DNA of 64,000 bases from Streptococcus australis ATCC 700641 (GCF_000186465.1 NZ_GL636091.1:1724011-1788010); one strand, 5' to 3'. Numbered from the stretch's first letter, positions 9,276 to 18,620 are shown. Translations and numbers: made by a program. Notes: generated by a model not told the origin, from the sequence alone.

Positions 9276-9307
9276 GTAGAAAATTTCATTTTTTTCAGAA
9301 AGATAAA

Positions 9308-9333
9308 AACACCAGATGAATACATCTGGTGTT
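9308..9333 (-). terminator. Terminator hairpin
   Basis: 11-bp stem AACACCAGATG/CATCTGGTGTT with a 4-base loop, followed on the minus strand by TTTTT. It sits just beyond the AraC relic, whose terminator it probably once was. Confidence 0.85.
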
Positions 9334-9371
9334 GATAATGGAAATTTCTGCTGTTAAGCTTCTGTCTGCAT

Positions 9372-9480
9372 CTACTCGCGATACTCTGAAATAGTCTGTC
9401 CGGTCCATTTTTTAAAGGCTCGTGAGAAGGAAGACACTTCGGAGTATCCTAGTAAATAGGCTACATCAACTGTTGTCATG
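9372..9480 (-). pseudogene. 3' relic of an AraC-family regulator
   Basis: Too short for ordinary ORF calling. Translating the minus strand gives [20 protein letters not shown] followed by [10 protein letters not shown] and a stop (9372-9374), the hallmark second helix-turn-helix of AraC/XylS regulators. Upstream the frame is closed by a stop near 9519 and no sensor or first HTH is recognisable, so only the last 35 or so residues of the gene remain. Its terminator survives beside it. The 9276-9593 interval otherwise holds only the LtrA gene leader. Confidence 0.85.
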
Positions 9481-9593
9481 TAATGACAATTTGCGTCACA
9501 ATGAAATTGATTGGTCTACTCCCCTTCCTTCCATCATATACTGTCATTTTTCTGATATAATAAATTGTTCAAACATCGCAGAAAGGATAACCC

Positions 9594-10739
9594 ATGTCAA
9601 ATCTTATCAAACACAAACGGGTTGAGTATAGTGAACTCTTTTATGATCTGGTCTTTGTTTACGCTATTTCCAAAACCACTGCCCTTATCCATCATCTTCA
9701 CCATGGAGTCTTATCATTAGATGCCATCTTTGGTTTCCTGATGACACTTCTGGTTTTGGTCAATTCTTGGATGATTCAGACCGTCTATACCAACCGCTAT
9801 GGAAAGAATTCCCTTTTCAATATGACCGTCATGTTCATCAATATGGCAATGTTGCTCTTAATCTCAAACATGATTACCAATGACTGGCAGAGCTACTTTC
9901 ATACCTTCTGCTGGACAGTGGGAACCCTGACCTTAACCCTATTTCTCCAATACTTAGTAGAGTATTTGCGTAAGTCTACTACTCCAGCCAATCGAAAAAG
10001 TATCAAGGGCTTTCTTTGGATGACAGGGCTCAGGACCTTGGCTATCTACATAGCTGCACTTCTTCCGATAGATTTTGGTATCTATGTCTATATGCTAGGG
10101 ATTCTCTTGACCTTCGTCATGCCTATTATCTTAACTCGACATACAAGTCTTTTTCAGATTAATCTCCCCCACCTGATTGAACGCATCTCGCTTTTAGTTA
10201 TCATCACTTTTGGTGAGATGATTATGGGCCTTGCAGATTTTTTTACACTTGAAAATTTCTCTATCCACTCTATCCTTTACTTTATCATCATGGTCAACCT
10301 CTTTATGAATTACTTTGGTAAGTTTGACCATGCCATTGATGAAGAAGGAAAGAATAAGGGAATCTTCCTAATTTATAGTCACTATCCAATTTTCATCGGC
10401 TTGATTATGGTGACTGTGTCTATGAGTTTCTTGGTCAATCCAGAAGTCCATCACCATTTTGCGACTGGCTTCTTCTATACGGGTATCGGCCTCTTTCAAG
10501 CTGCTATCCTTGCAAATGGCTATTTTAACAAGAGTCACCTCAAGTATGACAAGCTCTATTATGGTTTGCAAGCAGGGATGTTCCTTATCGGACTGGTTCT
10601 CTCCCTTCTTTTCTCAGCCAATCCAACCATTGTCATTACCATCGCAACCGTGATGACTTTAGCAATGGAAGTTCACTTTATCCATTTTTATATGACCCGA
10701 ACCAAGAAATTTTCAAGTCCGGATTGGGAATTGTATTAA
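9594..10739 (+). CDS. Low temperature requirement protein A (LtrA) family membrane protein
   Basis: 381 residues with about ten to twelve hydrophobic helices. The opening VEYSELFYDLVFVYAIS and the internal ERISLLVIITFGEMIMG are the characteristic LtrA-family blocks. The family was named from a Listeria gene needed for growth in the cold; biochemical role unknown. Ribosome site AAAGGATAACCC before the ATG; a strong bidirectional terminator follows. The neighbouring regulator relic may once have controlled it. Confidence 0.88.
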   Translation: MSNLIKHKRVEYSELFYDLVFVYAISKTTALIHHLHHGVLSLDAIFGFLMTLLVLVNSWMIQTVYTNRYGKNSLFNMTVMFINMAMLLLISNMITNDWQSYFHTFCWTVGTLTLTLFLQYLVEYLRKSTTPANRKSIKGFLWMTGLRTLAIYIAALLPIDFGIYVYMLGILLTFVMPIILTRHTSLFQINLPHLIERISLLVIITFGEMIMGLADFFTLENFSIHSILYFIIMVNLFMNYFGKFDHAIDEEGKNKGIFLIYSHYPIFIGLIMVTVSMSFLVNPEVHHHFATGFFYTGIGLFQAAILANGYFNKSHLKYDKLYYGLQAGMFLIGLVLSLLFSANPTIVITIATVMTLAMEVHFIHFYMTRTKKFSSPDWELY

Positions 10740-10740
10740 A

Positions 10741-10774
10741 AAATTCTAGTAGATATTTTCTACTAGAATTTTTT
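10741..10774. terminator. Bidirectional terminator
   Basis: 13-bp stem AAATTCTAGTAGA/TCTACTAGAATTT with 5-base loop and T-runs in both directions, between the convergent ltrA-like and adh genes. Confidence 0.92.
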
Positions 10775-10776
10775 CG

Positions 10777-11814
10777 TTAGTCCAGTACAATCATAGCCTT
10801 AATCGTCTTACGTTCATCCATATCTTTATAGGCTTGATCAATCTCATCCAAGCTATAGCTATGAGTAAAGACGCGACCTGGGTTGATGTCGCCATCAAGT
10901 ACAGCCTTGAGCAAGAACTGCTTGTCATAGGTGGTGACAGAGGCTGCCCCACCTGCCACCGAAATGTTTTGGGCAAAGGTCGAACCAAGGGCACGATTAT
11001 TGTAATGAGGGACACCGACAAAACCTAAACGTCCTCCATTGTGAAGAACCCCAAGGGCTTGATCGACAGCTGCTGCGGTACCGACACATTCAAGGGCCGC
11101 ATCTGCTCCACCTCCGAGGATTTCACGAACCTTGGCAATGCCTTCTTCACCACGCTCAGCGACAACTGCTGTCGCGCCTGACTCCAAGGCCATCTGTTGG
11201 CGGTCTTGGTGACGGCTCATAAGGACGATTTGTGATGCTCCCCGCATTTTGGCTGCGATCACTGCACATTGACCAACGGCACCGTCCCCGATGACCACTA
11301 CTTTGTCACCAGGCTTCACGTCTGCTACACGCGCTGCATGGTAGCCCGTCGGCATGACATCTGCCAGCGTCAAGAAAGATTTGAGCATGGCTTCTGTATA
11401 ATCTGATGGTTGCCCTGGAATTTTGACAAGGGCCCAGTTGGCGTATTCGAAGCGCATGTACTCCGCTTGCACCCCATCAGACCAGTTGGTGCCGATATGA
11501 CGGTCACACGTCCCATCGTAGCCAGCACGACAGGCATCACACTCCCCACAACCATGGGTGAAAGGCGCGATAACAAAGTCTCCTGGTTTAACCGTTGTAA
11601 TGGCTTCTCCGATTTCTTCGACAATCCCAATGGCTTCGTGGCCACTATTTTGATGCCCTGCTTCAATATCTGGATTACGGTAGCTCCAGAGATCGGATCC
11701 ACAGACACATGTGCGGACGATGCGGAGAATAACATCATCCGGCGCTTCGATTTGCGGACGTTCAACTTCTACTAGACCCACTTGCCCAGCTTTTGTATAA
11801 ACTGTTTTCTTCAT
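10777..11814 (-). CDS. Zinc-dependent alcohol dehydrogenase family protein
   Basis: 345-residue medium-chain dehydrogenase. Catalytic zinc ligands Cys38 (CGSD) and His59-Glu60 (GHE) are present, as is the structural zinc lobe Cys89, Cys92, Cys95 and Cys103. The nucleotide-binding loop VIGDGAVGQ is near residue 172. In S. pneumoniae an adh gene sits beside czcD and the MerR regulator nmlR and is linked to aldehyde and NO stress; here adh follows czcD but no nmlR is seen. An AGG site lies 8 bases before the ATG. Specific alcohol or aldehyde substrate cannot be told. Confidence 0.88.
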   Translation of the reverse strand: MKKTVYTKAGQVGLVEVERPQIEAPDDVILRIVRTCVCGSDLWSYRNPDIEAGHQNSGHEAIGIVEEIGEAITTVKPGDFVIAPFTHGCGECDACRAGYDGTCDRHIGTNWSDGVQAEYMRFEYANWALVKIPGQPSDYTEAMLKSFLTLADVMPTGYHAARVADVKPGDKVVVIGDGAVGQCAVIAAKMRGASQIVLMSRHQDRQQMALESGATAVVAERGEEGIAKVREILGGGADAALECVGTAAAVDQALGVLHNGGRLGFVGVPHYNNRALGSTFAQNISVAGGAASVTTYDKQFLLKAVLDGDINPGRVFTHSYSLDEIDQAYKDMDERKTIKAMIVLD

Positions 11815-11892
11815 AGGAACAACCTACTTTCTATTGCTTACTTACCTACAGTATACACTTTTTCTTAGGCTTCTGCTCGTACCAACTCGTCA

Positions 11893-12798
11893 TTAATGAT
11901 GGTGATGAATATGTCCATGACTTTGATTCACTTCCAACTCTTCGATATTGCGCTTATGGGCTCGGTGGGTTGCCAGGTCTTCATCGACCTCAATAGTAAC
12001 ATTTTGAAAGCCACAATCTTTGAGCAAGGTACGAATAGACTCTTTACAGACCTCCATGTGGTTGACATGCTCTAGACAAACATGGACAATGGCGTTCTTT
12101 TCCAAACCATCCATGGTCCAGAGATTAAGCTGATTGATACTAGCCACATGCTCCAACTGCTCCAAATCACTCTTGACTTGCTGGATATCCACTCCTTCTG
12201 GCACGGCATCCAGGAAAATCCTGAGCGTGCTCCAAAAACGTGGAATGGCTTTGGACAGAATAAAGATGGAAATAGCAAGAGATAAGAGTGGATCTAGGAT
12301 GTACCAGTCGGTAAATCGGAGAACAATGGCCATTAAGATGACAGCCACCCAACCTAAGGTATCTTCAAGAAAATGCAGGCTGAGAATGGATTCGTTCTTG
12401 GTTTGCCCTTTGCGAATGACAAGACTCGCTAGCACATTGATGCTGACAGCTATGATTCCAAGCCAGAGGATGCCCTCATCATTGACAGGTTGTGGGTGAA
12501 AGAGTTTCGTTATATTTTCCAAAATAACTAGAACGGACCCTGTCATGAGAATCACAGCCGTTACCATGGCCCCTAAAAGGCTAAAGCGCTTGTAGCCCAA
12601 GGTATAGTGGCTGTCTTCTTCACGATTGGAAATACTCTCCAAAAAGGCAGAGATCCCAATAGCGATCGCATCCCCCAAGTCATGGACCGAATCCGCAAGG
12701 ACCGCACTGGATCCAAAAATCCCTCCTGCAATAAACTCAACAATGGCATAACTCAAATTCAAGAAAAAAGCGATCCAGACCGCATGTTTTGTCTTCAT
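11893..12798 (-). CDS. czcD: Zinc efflux protein CzcD (cation diffusion facilitator)
   Basis: 301 residues, six membrane helices then a cytoplasmic metal-binding domain. Helix II and V motifs SVHDLGDA and the HFLEDTLGW region supply the Asp/His metal site, and the C-terminus ends in a His-rich HGHIHHHH tail. The fold and the divergent TetR regulator match the pneumococcal Zn/Co exporter CzcD with SczA. The leader has an AGG site and an operator palindrome lies upstream of its -10 region, so zinc-responsive control is expected. Confidence 0.9.
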   Translation of the reverse strand: MKTKHAVWIAFFLNLSYAIVEFIAGGIFGSSAVLADSVHDLGDAIAIGISAFLESISNREEDSHYTLGYKRFSLLGAMVTAVILMTGSVLVILENITKLFHPQPVNDEGILWLGIIAVSINVLASLVIRKGQTKNESILSLHFLEDTLGWVAVILMAIVLRFTDWYILDPLLSLAISIFILSKAIPRFWSTLRIFLDAVPEGVDIQQVKSDLEQLEHVASINQLNLWTMDGLEKNAIVHVCLEHVNHMEVCKESIRTLLKDCGFQNVTIEVDEDLATHRAHKRNIEELEVNQSHGHIHHHH

Positions 12799-12815
12799 AA
12801 TCCTATTTCCTTTGT

Positions 12816-12821
12816 TATAAT
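12816..12821 (+). promoter_or_regulatory. sczA extended -10 box
   Basis: TGT-TATAAT on the plus strand; six bases later begins the czcD-sczA operator, which therefore covers the predicted transcription start of sczA. Confidence 0.65.
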
Positions 12822-12827
12822 AGATTC

Positions 12828-12844
12828 ATGAACATCATGTTCAT
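12828..12844. promoter_or_regulatory. Operator palindrome between czcD and sczA
   Basis: ATGAACAT-C-ATGTTCAT, a perfect 8-bp inverted repeat in the divergent intergenic region. Likely SczA binding site by position and symmetry. Confidence 0.8.
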
Positions 12845-12894
12845 TATCATTATCTAACATTCACAACAGAAAGGATAGGGGCAAACCGTTTAGG

Positions 12895-13470
12895 GTGTCC
12901 GTTACTGAACAGTTTGTTCGAAGTGTCCATATGACAGCACAGGATCGTCGCATCACCAAAACTCGAAAAGCTATCTATCAGGCGTTCTTACACTTACTCA
13001 ACCAAAAAGACTACGAGGCCATCACCGTTCAGGAAATCATTGACCTTGCTGATGTGGGGCGCTCAACCTTTTACAGCCATTACGAGAGCAAGGAATTATT
13101 ACTTGACGAGCTCTGTCAAAAACTCTTTCATCACCTCTTTGAGCGAGATGATCAGCTCTCTCCCCAAGACTACCTAGCCCATATCTTTCAGCATTTCAAG
13201 AAAAACCAAGACCATGTAACCAGTCTCTTGCTTTCCAAAAATGATTATTTTATCCGGCAACTGAGAAAAGAACTGGAACACGACGTCTACCCCATGGTAG
13301 CTGAAAAACTGATTCAATCGCACCCCAACATCCCCCACTCCTATCTCAAACACCTGGTCGTAACCAACTTCATTGAAACCCTCAGCTGGTGGCTCAAAAA
13401 AGGCAAGACTTACACCGAACAAGAAGTCATTCAGTTTTATTTGGAGATTTTAAACGTCGCTTCTAACTAA
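12895..13470 (+). CDS. sczA: TetR-family zinc-responsive regulator, SczA type
   Basis: 191 residues from a GTG at 12895, or 179 from the ATG at 12931; AGGATAGGGG lies about 12 bases before the GTG and neither start is ideal. TetR helix-turn-helix ITVQEIIDLADVGRSTFYSH at about 42-61 followed by the TetR_C_7-like helical domain. Divergent from czcD with a shared palindrome, exactly as sczA-czcD in S. pneumoniae, where SczA activates czcD when zinc is high. The symbol rests on that synteny and family. Confidence 0.85.
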   Translation: MSVTEQFVRSVHMTAQDRRITKTRKAIYQAFLHLLNQKDYEAITVQEIIDLADVGRSTFYSHYESKELLLDELCQKLFHHLFERDDQLSPQDYLAHIFQHFKKNQDHVTSLLLSKNDYFIRQLRKELEHDVYPMVAEKLIQSHPNIPHSYLKHLVVTNFIETLSWWLKKGKTYTEQEVIQFYLEILNVASN

Positions 13471-13508
13471 GGAGCGATCTTACATCATGTATCATAGAAA
13501 GGAAAACT

Positions 13509-13841
13509 ATGCTCATCCCCATTCTTCTCGGCTTTTTGACAGCCTTCTTAGCCCTTGCCTTTCCCCTCCTTCATTTATTGGCTAGCCTTTCAGAATTAAG
13601 AAAGGGCAAGAATACTCTAGGAAATCAGCTTCTGTTCATTGGAAGTTGCCTTACGACCTTTTCTCTTATCCTCTACTTCTTTTTGCCGATTGTTGCTTTA
13701 TTCCTTTGGATGATTGGCTGTGGTTTGATTTGCTACGGGGCCTATTGGAATGGCAAGCACAAAGAAAACTTCAAACCAGTTCATCATGTTATTCGAGTAG
13801 GTATCGCTCTGGTAATTACGATTTTATTAGCTCTCATATAA
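13509..13841 (+). CDS. Small three-helix membrane protein, unknown function
   Basis: 110 residues with an N-terminal membrane helix (about 3-28), a central pair (about 42-78) and a C-terminal helix (about 92-110). A GAAAGGAAAACT ribosome site precedes the ATG, 39 bases after sczA, so it is probably cotranscribed with it. I do not recognise the family. Confidence 0.75.
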   Translation: MLIPILLGFLTAFLALAFPLLHLLASLSELRKGKNTLGNQLLFIGSCLTTFSLILYFFLPIVALFLWMIGCGLICYGAYWNGKHKENFKPVHHVIRVGIALVITILLALI

Positions 13842-13879
13842 AAAAGCTCAGGTTTTTTCAATGAAAACTTGAGCTCTTT
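13841..13879. terminator. Bidirectional terminator
   Basis: AAAAAGCTCAGGTTTT pairs with GAAAACTTGAGCTCTTTTT (one bulge) between convergent genes. Confidence 0.85.
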
Positions 13880-13886
13880 TTATTTA

Positions 13887-14825
13887 TTAAGCCATCAACA
13901 GCATGAGAATAGGGATCACCACCATGGTTGCAAGGGTCGTCTCTGTCACCATGACCGCTGCATAATCACTATCAGCTCCGTAGAGTCTGGCAACAACTGG
14001 CGCATTGGTCATCACAGGCATGGCGGACTGGATGATAAAGACTTGCTTCATCAGGTTTGGAAGAGGCAACCAGTAGACGATGGAAGCCATCAAGAGAGGG
14101 GCAACCACGAAGCGACCTAGTAGAATGAGTAGCTGATTTTTTCCCAGAACCAACTGCTTCACACCTACATGAGACACTGACAAACCGATGAATATCATGG
14201 ATAAGGGGGTCGTTAAATTACCCAGATACTGCAAATCACTGGCTAGAAAGGCTGGCATCTTGATATGAAGGATCACAAAGACTAACCCTAAGAGAAAGCC
14301 CATCAGGGGCGGAGAAAAGACTTTTTTCAGACTGGTTTTAAGATCAAACTGCGCTTCTCCCTCACCATCCCGCTGAATCAGATAGGTCCCCAAAGTCCAG
14401 AAAAAGGTCGTATTACACATGTAATAGATCAAAACATAGGGAATGCTGGCATCTCCAAAGAGGGCTTGGTTAATAGGAAGCCCCACGAAGATGGTATTGG
14501 AATTAAAAAACATGGAAATAAAGAGGCCACGACGGTCCTGTCTTACTGCAAAGATCCTTGCTACCCCTGTCGCGATGCCAAGTAAAATAACCATAGACAG
14601 GGCAGGAAATCGCAAGGCTGGCAACATTTTAAGTAGATCTGCTGCTGTGAAGCGTTGCGTAATGGTGTAGAGCATATAGCAGGGAAGAGCGACTTGAGTA
14701 ACTAGCTTTGCAATCAAGCCACGTGACTTGTCATCAAACCAAGCTTTTTCACCAATGACAAAGCCCACTAAAATCATGCCCAGGATGACCAGGATGCCCG
14801 ATATGCTCCTCAAAAAGATGTCCAT
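13887..14825 (-). CDS. AEC-family transporter (auxin efflux carrier-like)
   Basis: 312 residues, about ten membrane helices in the two five-helix halves of the AEC family. Conserved segments FFNSNTIFVGLPINQALFG and the final PVMTNAPVVARLYGAD are visible. Bacterial members move dicarboxylates such as malate or amino-acid-like compounds; substrate unknown here. A GGGGAGAAC site precedes the ATG and a TATACT box lies near 14895-14900, directly after the upstream terminator. Confidence 0.87.
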   Translation of the reverse strand: MDIFLRSISGILVILGMILVGFVIGEKAWFDDKSRGLIAKLVTQVALPCYMLYTITQRFTAADLLKMLPALRFPALSMVILLGIATGVARIFAVRQDRRGLFISMFFNSNTIFVGLPINQALFGDASIPYVLIYYMCNTTFFWTLGTYLIQRDGEGEAQFDLKTSLKKVFSPPLMGFLLGLVFVILHIKMPAFLASDLQYLGNLTTPLSMIFIGLSVSHVGVKQLVLGKNQLLILLGRFVVAPLLMASIVYWLPLPNLMKQVFIIQSAMPVMTNAPVVARLYGADSDYAAVMVTETTLATMVVIPILMLLMA

Positions 14826-14904
14826 GTTCTCCCCTTTTCTTTTTTAAATTTGAACTAGAAAATCACATTTTTTACAAATCTCAAAAACTACTCTAGTATA
14901 TCAT

Positions 14905-14934
14905 AAAAAGAGGTGGGGCAATATGCCCAACCTC
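14905..14934 (-). terminator. Terminator of the egtV-egtU operon
   Basis: Minus-strand GAGGTTGGGCA/TGCCCCACCTC hairpin (one mismatch) followed by TTTTT. The 14826-15061 gap otherwise holds only the AEC promoter and A/T-rich sequence. Confidence 0.8.
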
Positions 14935-15061
14935 TAATGAGTTTTTGGTAATCCGTTTTTCTCCTTCTTAGTAACCTTTAAGCATTAAATAGATCAGGTT
15001 CATAGAGAAATCCTAGGTAAGTAACTTAAATAAAGTTTTTTTCAATTTAAAATTCGCATTA

Positions 15062-16579
15062 TTACTTGATGATCCCTTCCTGAATCAAAAAATCACGTGC
15101 CACTTGATTAGCTGACTTGCCTTCTACTCCGACTTGGTAGTTCATCTGGCTCATTTGCTCTGCTGTGATTTTACCAGCTAACTGGTTGAGAATCCCTTCC
15201 AATTCTGGATGTTTCTTAAGAAGAGCCTCTTTCATGAGGGGAGCCCCTTGATATGGCGGGAAGAGTTGCTTGTCATCTTGGAGGACCACGAGGTCATAGC
15301 GAGCAAGCTCGGCATCCGTTGAATAAGCATCTGTGACCTGGATATCACCGGACTGGATAGCCTGGTAACGAAGGGCTGGCTCCATGGTGGAGACTTGTAG
15401 ATGGAGTCCGTAAACTTTCTGCAAGCCCTTGTTCCCATCCTCTCGGTCATTAAACTCCAAGGTAAATCCAGCCTTAAGTTGTCCTTCCACCTTTCTCAAA
15501 TCTGAAATGGTCTTGAGGCCATACTCTTGGGCAATTTTCTTGGGCACTGCGACAGCATAGGTATTTTGATAAGCCATGGGTTTGAGCAAGGCCAGGTTGT
15601 CTTGTTTCTTGATCCCATCTCGAGCCGCTTGATAGACTGCTTCTGGATCATGGTCGACTTGCGGCGCCGGCTTGAGGAGACTTTCGGTCACGGTCCCTGT
15701 AAACTCTGGATAGATAGCAATATCCCCTTTTTTCAGAGCCTCATAGAGGAAGGTGGTCTTGCCAAAATTTGGTTTAACAGTCACTGTCATGTCTGTCTTT
15801 TCTTCGATCAAGATCTTGTACATATTGGCTAGAATTTCCGGTTCAGGCCCTAACTTCCCAGCAATGACCAGGTTTTCTTTTTCCGGTTTGGGAAGAAGAC
15901 TTGGTGTATAGCTAGCTCCCAATCCCAGGATCATGACCGCAAAGGCCGCAAAGATGGTCCGCAATTTGGCCTTTTCCATCCATTTGAGAAGAAGGTTAAA
16001 AGCAATGGCTAAGAAGGCAGAAGATAGGGCGCCGATCAAAATCAGACTGGCATTATTGCGGTCAATCCCCAGAAGGATAAAGGAACCGAGTCCCCCTGCT
16101 CCAATCAAGGCAGCTAGGGTAGCCGTCCCGATAATCATCACAGCTGCTGTCCGAATCCCAGACATGATGACGGGCATGGCCAAGGGAATCTCAAACTTCT
16201 TGAGTCGCTCCCACTTGGTCATCCCAAAGGCGATTCCCGCTTCTTCAAGGCTTGGGTCAATCCCTTGTAAACCGGTGATGGTATTTTGAAGGATGGGGAA
16301 AATGGCATAGATAACGAGAGCTGTCAAGGCAGGAAGTGTTCCAATTCCCATGATGGGAATGAAGAGCCCCAAAAGGGCCATGGAAGGAATGGTCTGGAAG
16401 ATCCCAGCTAGCTGTAAAACCCAGTTGCTGGCTCTCTTGCGTGTACTTAAATAAATAGCTAGAGGGACCGACAGAAAAATAGCAAGGAGTAAGGTCAGTA
16501 ATGACAGTTGCAAATGTTGCCCTAGTGCAGCGAGCCAGTCTCCAAAACGTTCTTGAAAGGTTGCAACTAGTTTAGACAT
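15062..16579 (-). CDS. egtU: ABC transporter permease fused to substrate-binding domain, EgtU type
   Basis: 505 residues from the ATG at 16579, which has GGAGGT seven bases upstream. Residues about 1-215 are an OpuCB/ProW-like permease with the [14 protein letters not shown] coupling-helix region and six membrane helices; from about 235 to the end is an OpuAC-type periplasmic binding domain tethered to the membrane. The fusion and location beside sczA match the pneumococcal transporter once annotated as choline/glycine betaine ProWX and later shown to be the ergothioneine importer EgtUV. Quaternary-amine import remains the alternative. It overlaps the ATPase gene by 8 bases. Confidence 0.82.
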   Translation of the reverse strand: MSKLVATFQERFGDWLAALGQHLQLSLLTLLLAIFLSVPLAIYLSTRKRASNWVLQLAGIFQTIPSMALLGLFIPIMGIGTLPALTALVIYAIFPILQNTITGLQGIDPSLEEAGIAFGMTKWERLKKFEIPLAMPVIMSGIRTAAVMIIGTATLAALIGAGGLGSFILLGIDRNNASLILIGALSSAFLAIAFNLLLKWMEKAKLRTIFAAFAVMILGLGASYTPSLLPKPEKENLVIAGKLGPEPEILANMYKILIEEKTDMTVTVKPNFGKTTFLYEALKKGDIAIYPEFTGTVTESLLKPAPQVDHDPEAVYQAARDGIKKQDNLALLKPMAYQNTYAVAVPKKIAQEYGLKTISDLRKVEGQLKAGFTLEFNDREDGNKGLQKVYGLHLQVSTMEPALRYQAIQSGDIQVTDAYSTDAELARYDLVVLQDDKQLFPPYQGAPLMKEALLKKHPELEGILNQLAGKITAEQMSQMNYQVGVEGKSANQVARDFLIQEGIIK

Positions 16580-17300
16580 GGTGAGCACCTCCAAATAAAT
16601 CCGCAACAAAGTCGTTTGCTGGCTGGGCTAGAATGGTATCAGAATCCGCCACCTGCACAATCTCTCCTTCTTGTAGCACCGCAATCCGATCGCCTAATTT
16701 CAAGGCCTCGTCCGTATCATGAGTCACGAAAATAGTCGTCATACCAAATTCTTTGTGCAAGTCTTTGGTGAGAGCCTGTAGCTGTTTGCGAGAAATGGCA
16801 TCCAAGGCTGAAAAGGGCTCGTCCATCAATAGAATCTTTGGCTCTGCAATGATGGCCCGCACAATGCCAATACGTTGTTGCTCCCCACCCGATAACTCGC
16901 TTGGCTTGCGATTTGCATACTCTGCAGCAGGCAGACCAACCTTGTCCAAGAGTTCTTCTGTTTTAGAGGCTATTTGGCTTTTAGTCCACCCTTTCATTTC
17001 TGGAATTAAAGCAATATTATCAGCGACAGTTAGATTTGGAAAGAGAGCAATGGCCTGCAAAACATAACCAGTAGAAAGACGTAACTCTCGTTCGTCATAG
17101 TCCTTGATGCGTTTTCTGTCCATATAAATATTGCCATCTGTCGGCTCCAAAAGACGATTGATCATCTTGAGCATGGTGGTTTTTCCAGATCCTGAAGGTC
17201 CTACCAAGACCATAAATTCTCCATCTTCAATACAGAGATTGACATCTTTTAAAATGTCCTTATCCGTGTAGCGCAAGGCTACATGTTTGTATTCAATCAT
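16572..17300 (-). CDS. egtV: ABC transporter ATP-binding protein, EgtV type
   Basis: 242 residues from the ATG at 17300, with GAGG seven bases upstream. Walker [10 protein letters not shown], signature [10 protein letters not shown] and Walker [17 protein letters not shown] place it in the OpuBA/ProV family, but it ends without the CBS pair that osmosensing ProV proteins carry. It is translationally coupled to the fused permease gene. Name by family and synteny; see the permease entry for the substrate question. Confidence 0.82.
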   Translation of the reverse strand: MIEYKHVALRYTDKDILKDVNLCIEDGEFMVLVGPSGSGKTTMLKMINRLLEPTDGNIYMDRKRIKDYDERELRLSTGYVLQAIALFPNLTVADNIALIPEMKGWTKSQIASKTEELLDKVGLPAAEYANRKPSELSGGEQQRIGIVRAIIAEPKILLMDEPFSALDAISRKQLQALTKDLHKEFGMTTIFVTHDTDEALKLGDRIAVLQEGEIVQVADSDTILAQPANDFVADLFGGAHHV

Positions 17301-17374
17301 ATTCTTCCTCACCATCTCCTTAAAAGCTAAGATCCTTATCTCACTTTTTATAAGAGTGTAATCATTATTATAAC

Positions 17375-17403
17375 ATTGTAATGCTAGATATTAAATCTGT
17401 CAA
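17375..17403 (-). promoter_or_regulatory. Promoter of the egtVU operon
   Basis: TTGACA (17403-17398) and TACAAT (17380-17375) with a 17-bp spacer, about 75 bp before the ATG. Confidence 0.85.
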
Positions 17404-17435
17404 CGATTTTGATTTAAAATCATATATAAGAAAAG

Positions 17436-17457
17436 GAGCTTGGCCAAGGCCAAACTC
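17436..17457 (-). terminator. Terminator of the 17472 lipoprotein gene
   Basis: GAGCTTGGCC-AA-GGCCAAACTC (one mismatch) hairpin with a CTTTTCTT tail on the minus strand. Confidence 0.75.
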
Positions 17458-17471
17458 TTCATTATGATGAA

Positions 17472-18620
17472 CTATTCTTCTTCTACCAAACGTTTAAACT
17501 CCGCTTGGATTTCTGTATTTTCTGTTTGTTTTAAGTACATGACTCCACCATTAGTCGTCGGTGAATGAAAGACAATCGCTTCTCCTGTATTGGTTATCGC
17601 AAAGAAGTAACTATGAACATCCGGGTACTTATCCCAATTGCTATAACGCTCTACTATTCGGTACTGGGCATTTCCGAGACCTGTATCCGTATACTCAGCA
17701 TTCATTTTCTCACTTGGTCCATCATCCCTAAGTGTATAGAGGTGGTCAGTACCGACATCTCCTCCTGCGATCCCCTTTTGGTAATTGGGTTGTCCTAGTT
17801 TTTCCCCCCAGTCCTTTATAAAAGCTTCTAGCTTGGCAGATTTGTTGGGATTCCATGGTGCTTTTTGCTCAGTTGTTGACTTAGATGAACGACTTGGAAC
17901 TTCAAATTCCTGCCAATCGAGGCCTCTTAAGTCAATTTGATCCGATGCATTTTTTCCAAAATCAGCAGCAATATCATTTGCTTGTATTTGAATCTCTTTT
18001 TCTTGGAGTATAGTCGCTTGCTCTTGCTTAGCATTAAGCTGATAAAGAGTTCCATAACCTTGACCCGTACCTGAGGACCAGCTAAGCTCCAGTACCTCTC
18101 CTCCTTTATAGACAAGGACTGCATTTCTTGCTCCACCATGACCAGCAGTAAATCCTTCAGCTAAAAGGACTGGTTTCTCGGCTTTCAAATAATATAGGCC
18201 GGTTAAGAAATATTTGCCACTCAAATTTAGGTCCGCAATCAGAAGTTCCTCTATCCCATCGTTATTTAAATCTGCAAAGGCATAACGCATTTCATCTGCC
18301 TGGTTAACCGCATTTTCGATTGCCCAACTATTGATTGGACGCTCAGTTGCATGTAAACTTTGAGAGAGACTTGCGATGCTTGCTGTATCCTTTGGCGAGG
18401 TCAAAATCTTTTGATAATCCTCAAATACAGGCTGGTACAACTTCTTGTAATCTTTTTTTACTTCTTTTTTAGTGACCTTTTTACTAGAAGATGATAAAGT
18501 CGTTGTTTCCGCGCTGTTATTCAACTGACTAGAATGTCGAGGAGTTCGTTTGCTACAACCAACCGTAATAAGTCCTGCTAGTAAGAGAATAAAGGCTCCT
18601 AACTTCTCTTTTCGTTTCAT
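17472..18620 (-). CDS. Lipoprotein with a C-terminal DUF4767-like domain
   Basis: 382 residues from the ATG at 18620, with AAGGAG six bases upstream. Signal peptide and lipobox LITVGC give a lipid-anchored mature protein starting at Cys. After a Ser/Thr-rich linker, the middle part has ADLNNDGIEELLIADL, like an EF-hand/FG-GAP type segment in which a protein measures calcium or forms a propeller blade. The last about 120 residues, beginning WNPNKSAKLEAFIKDW, resemble the DUF4767 family of Lactobacillales lipoproteins. Function unknown. Single-gene unit with a promoter near 18665-18675. Confidence 0.75.
   Translation of the reverse strand: MKRKEKLGAFILLLAGLITVGCSKRTPRHSSQLNNSAETTTLSSSSKKVTKKEVKKDYKKLYQPVFEDYQKILTSPKDTASIASLSQSLHATERPINSWAIENAVNQADEMRYAFADLNNDGIEELLIADLNLSGKYFLTGLYYLKAEKPVLLAEGFTAGHGGARNAVLVYKGGEVLELSWSSGTGQGYGTLYQLNAKQEQATILQEKEIQIQANDIAADFGKNASDQIDLRGLDWQEFEVPSRSSKSTTEQKAPWNPNKSAKLEAFIKDWGEKLGQPNYQKGIAGGDVGTDHLYTLRDDGPSEKMNAEYTDTGLGNAQYRIVERYSNWDKYPDVHSYFFAITNTGEAIVFHSPTTNGGVMYLKQTENTEIQAEFKRLVEEE

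Noticed and set aside
9422..9625. 67-codon plus-strand frame before the LtrA gene
   Set aside because: Overlaps the AraC relic in antisense and the true LtrA start; no ribosome site.
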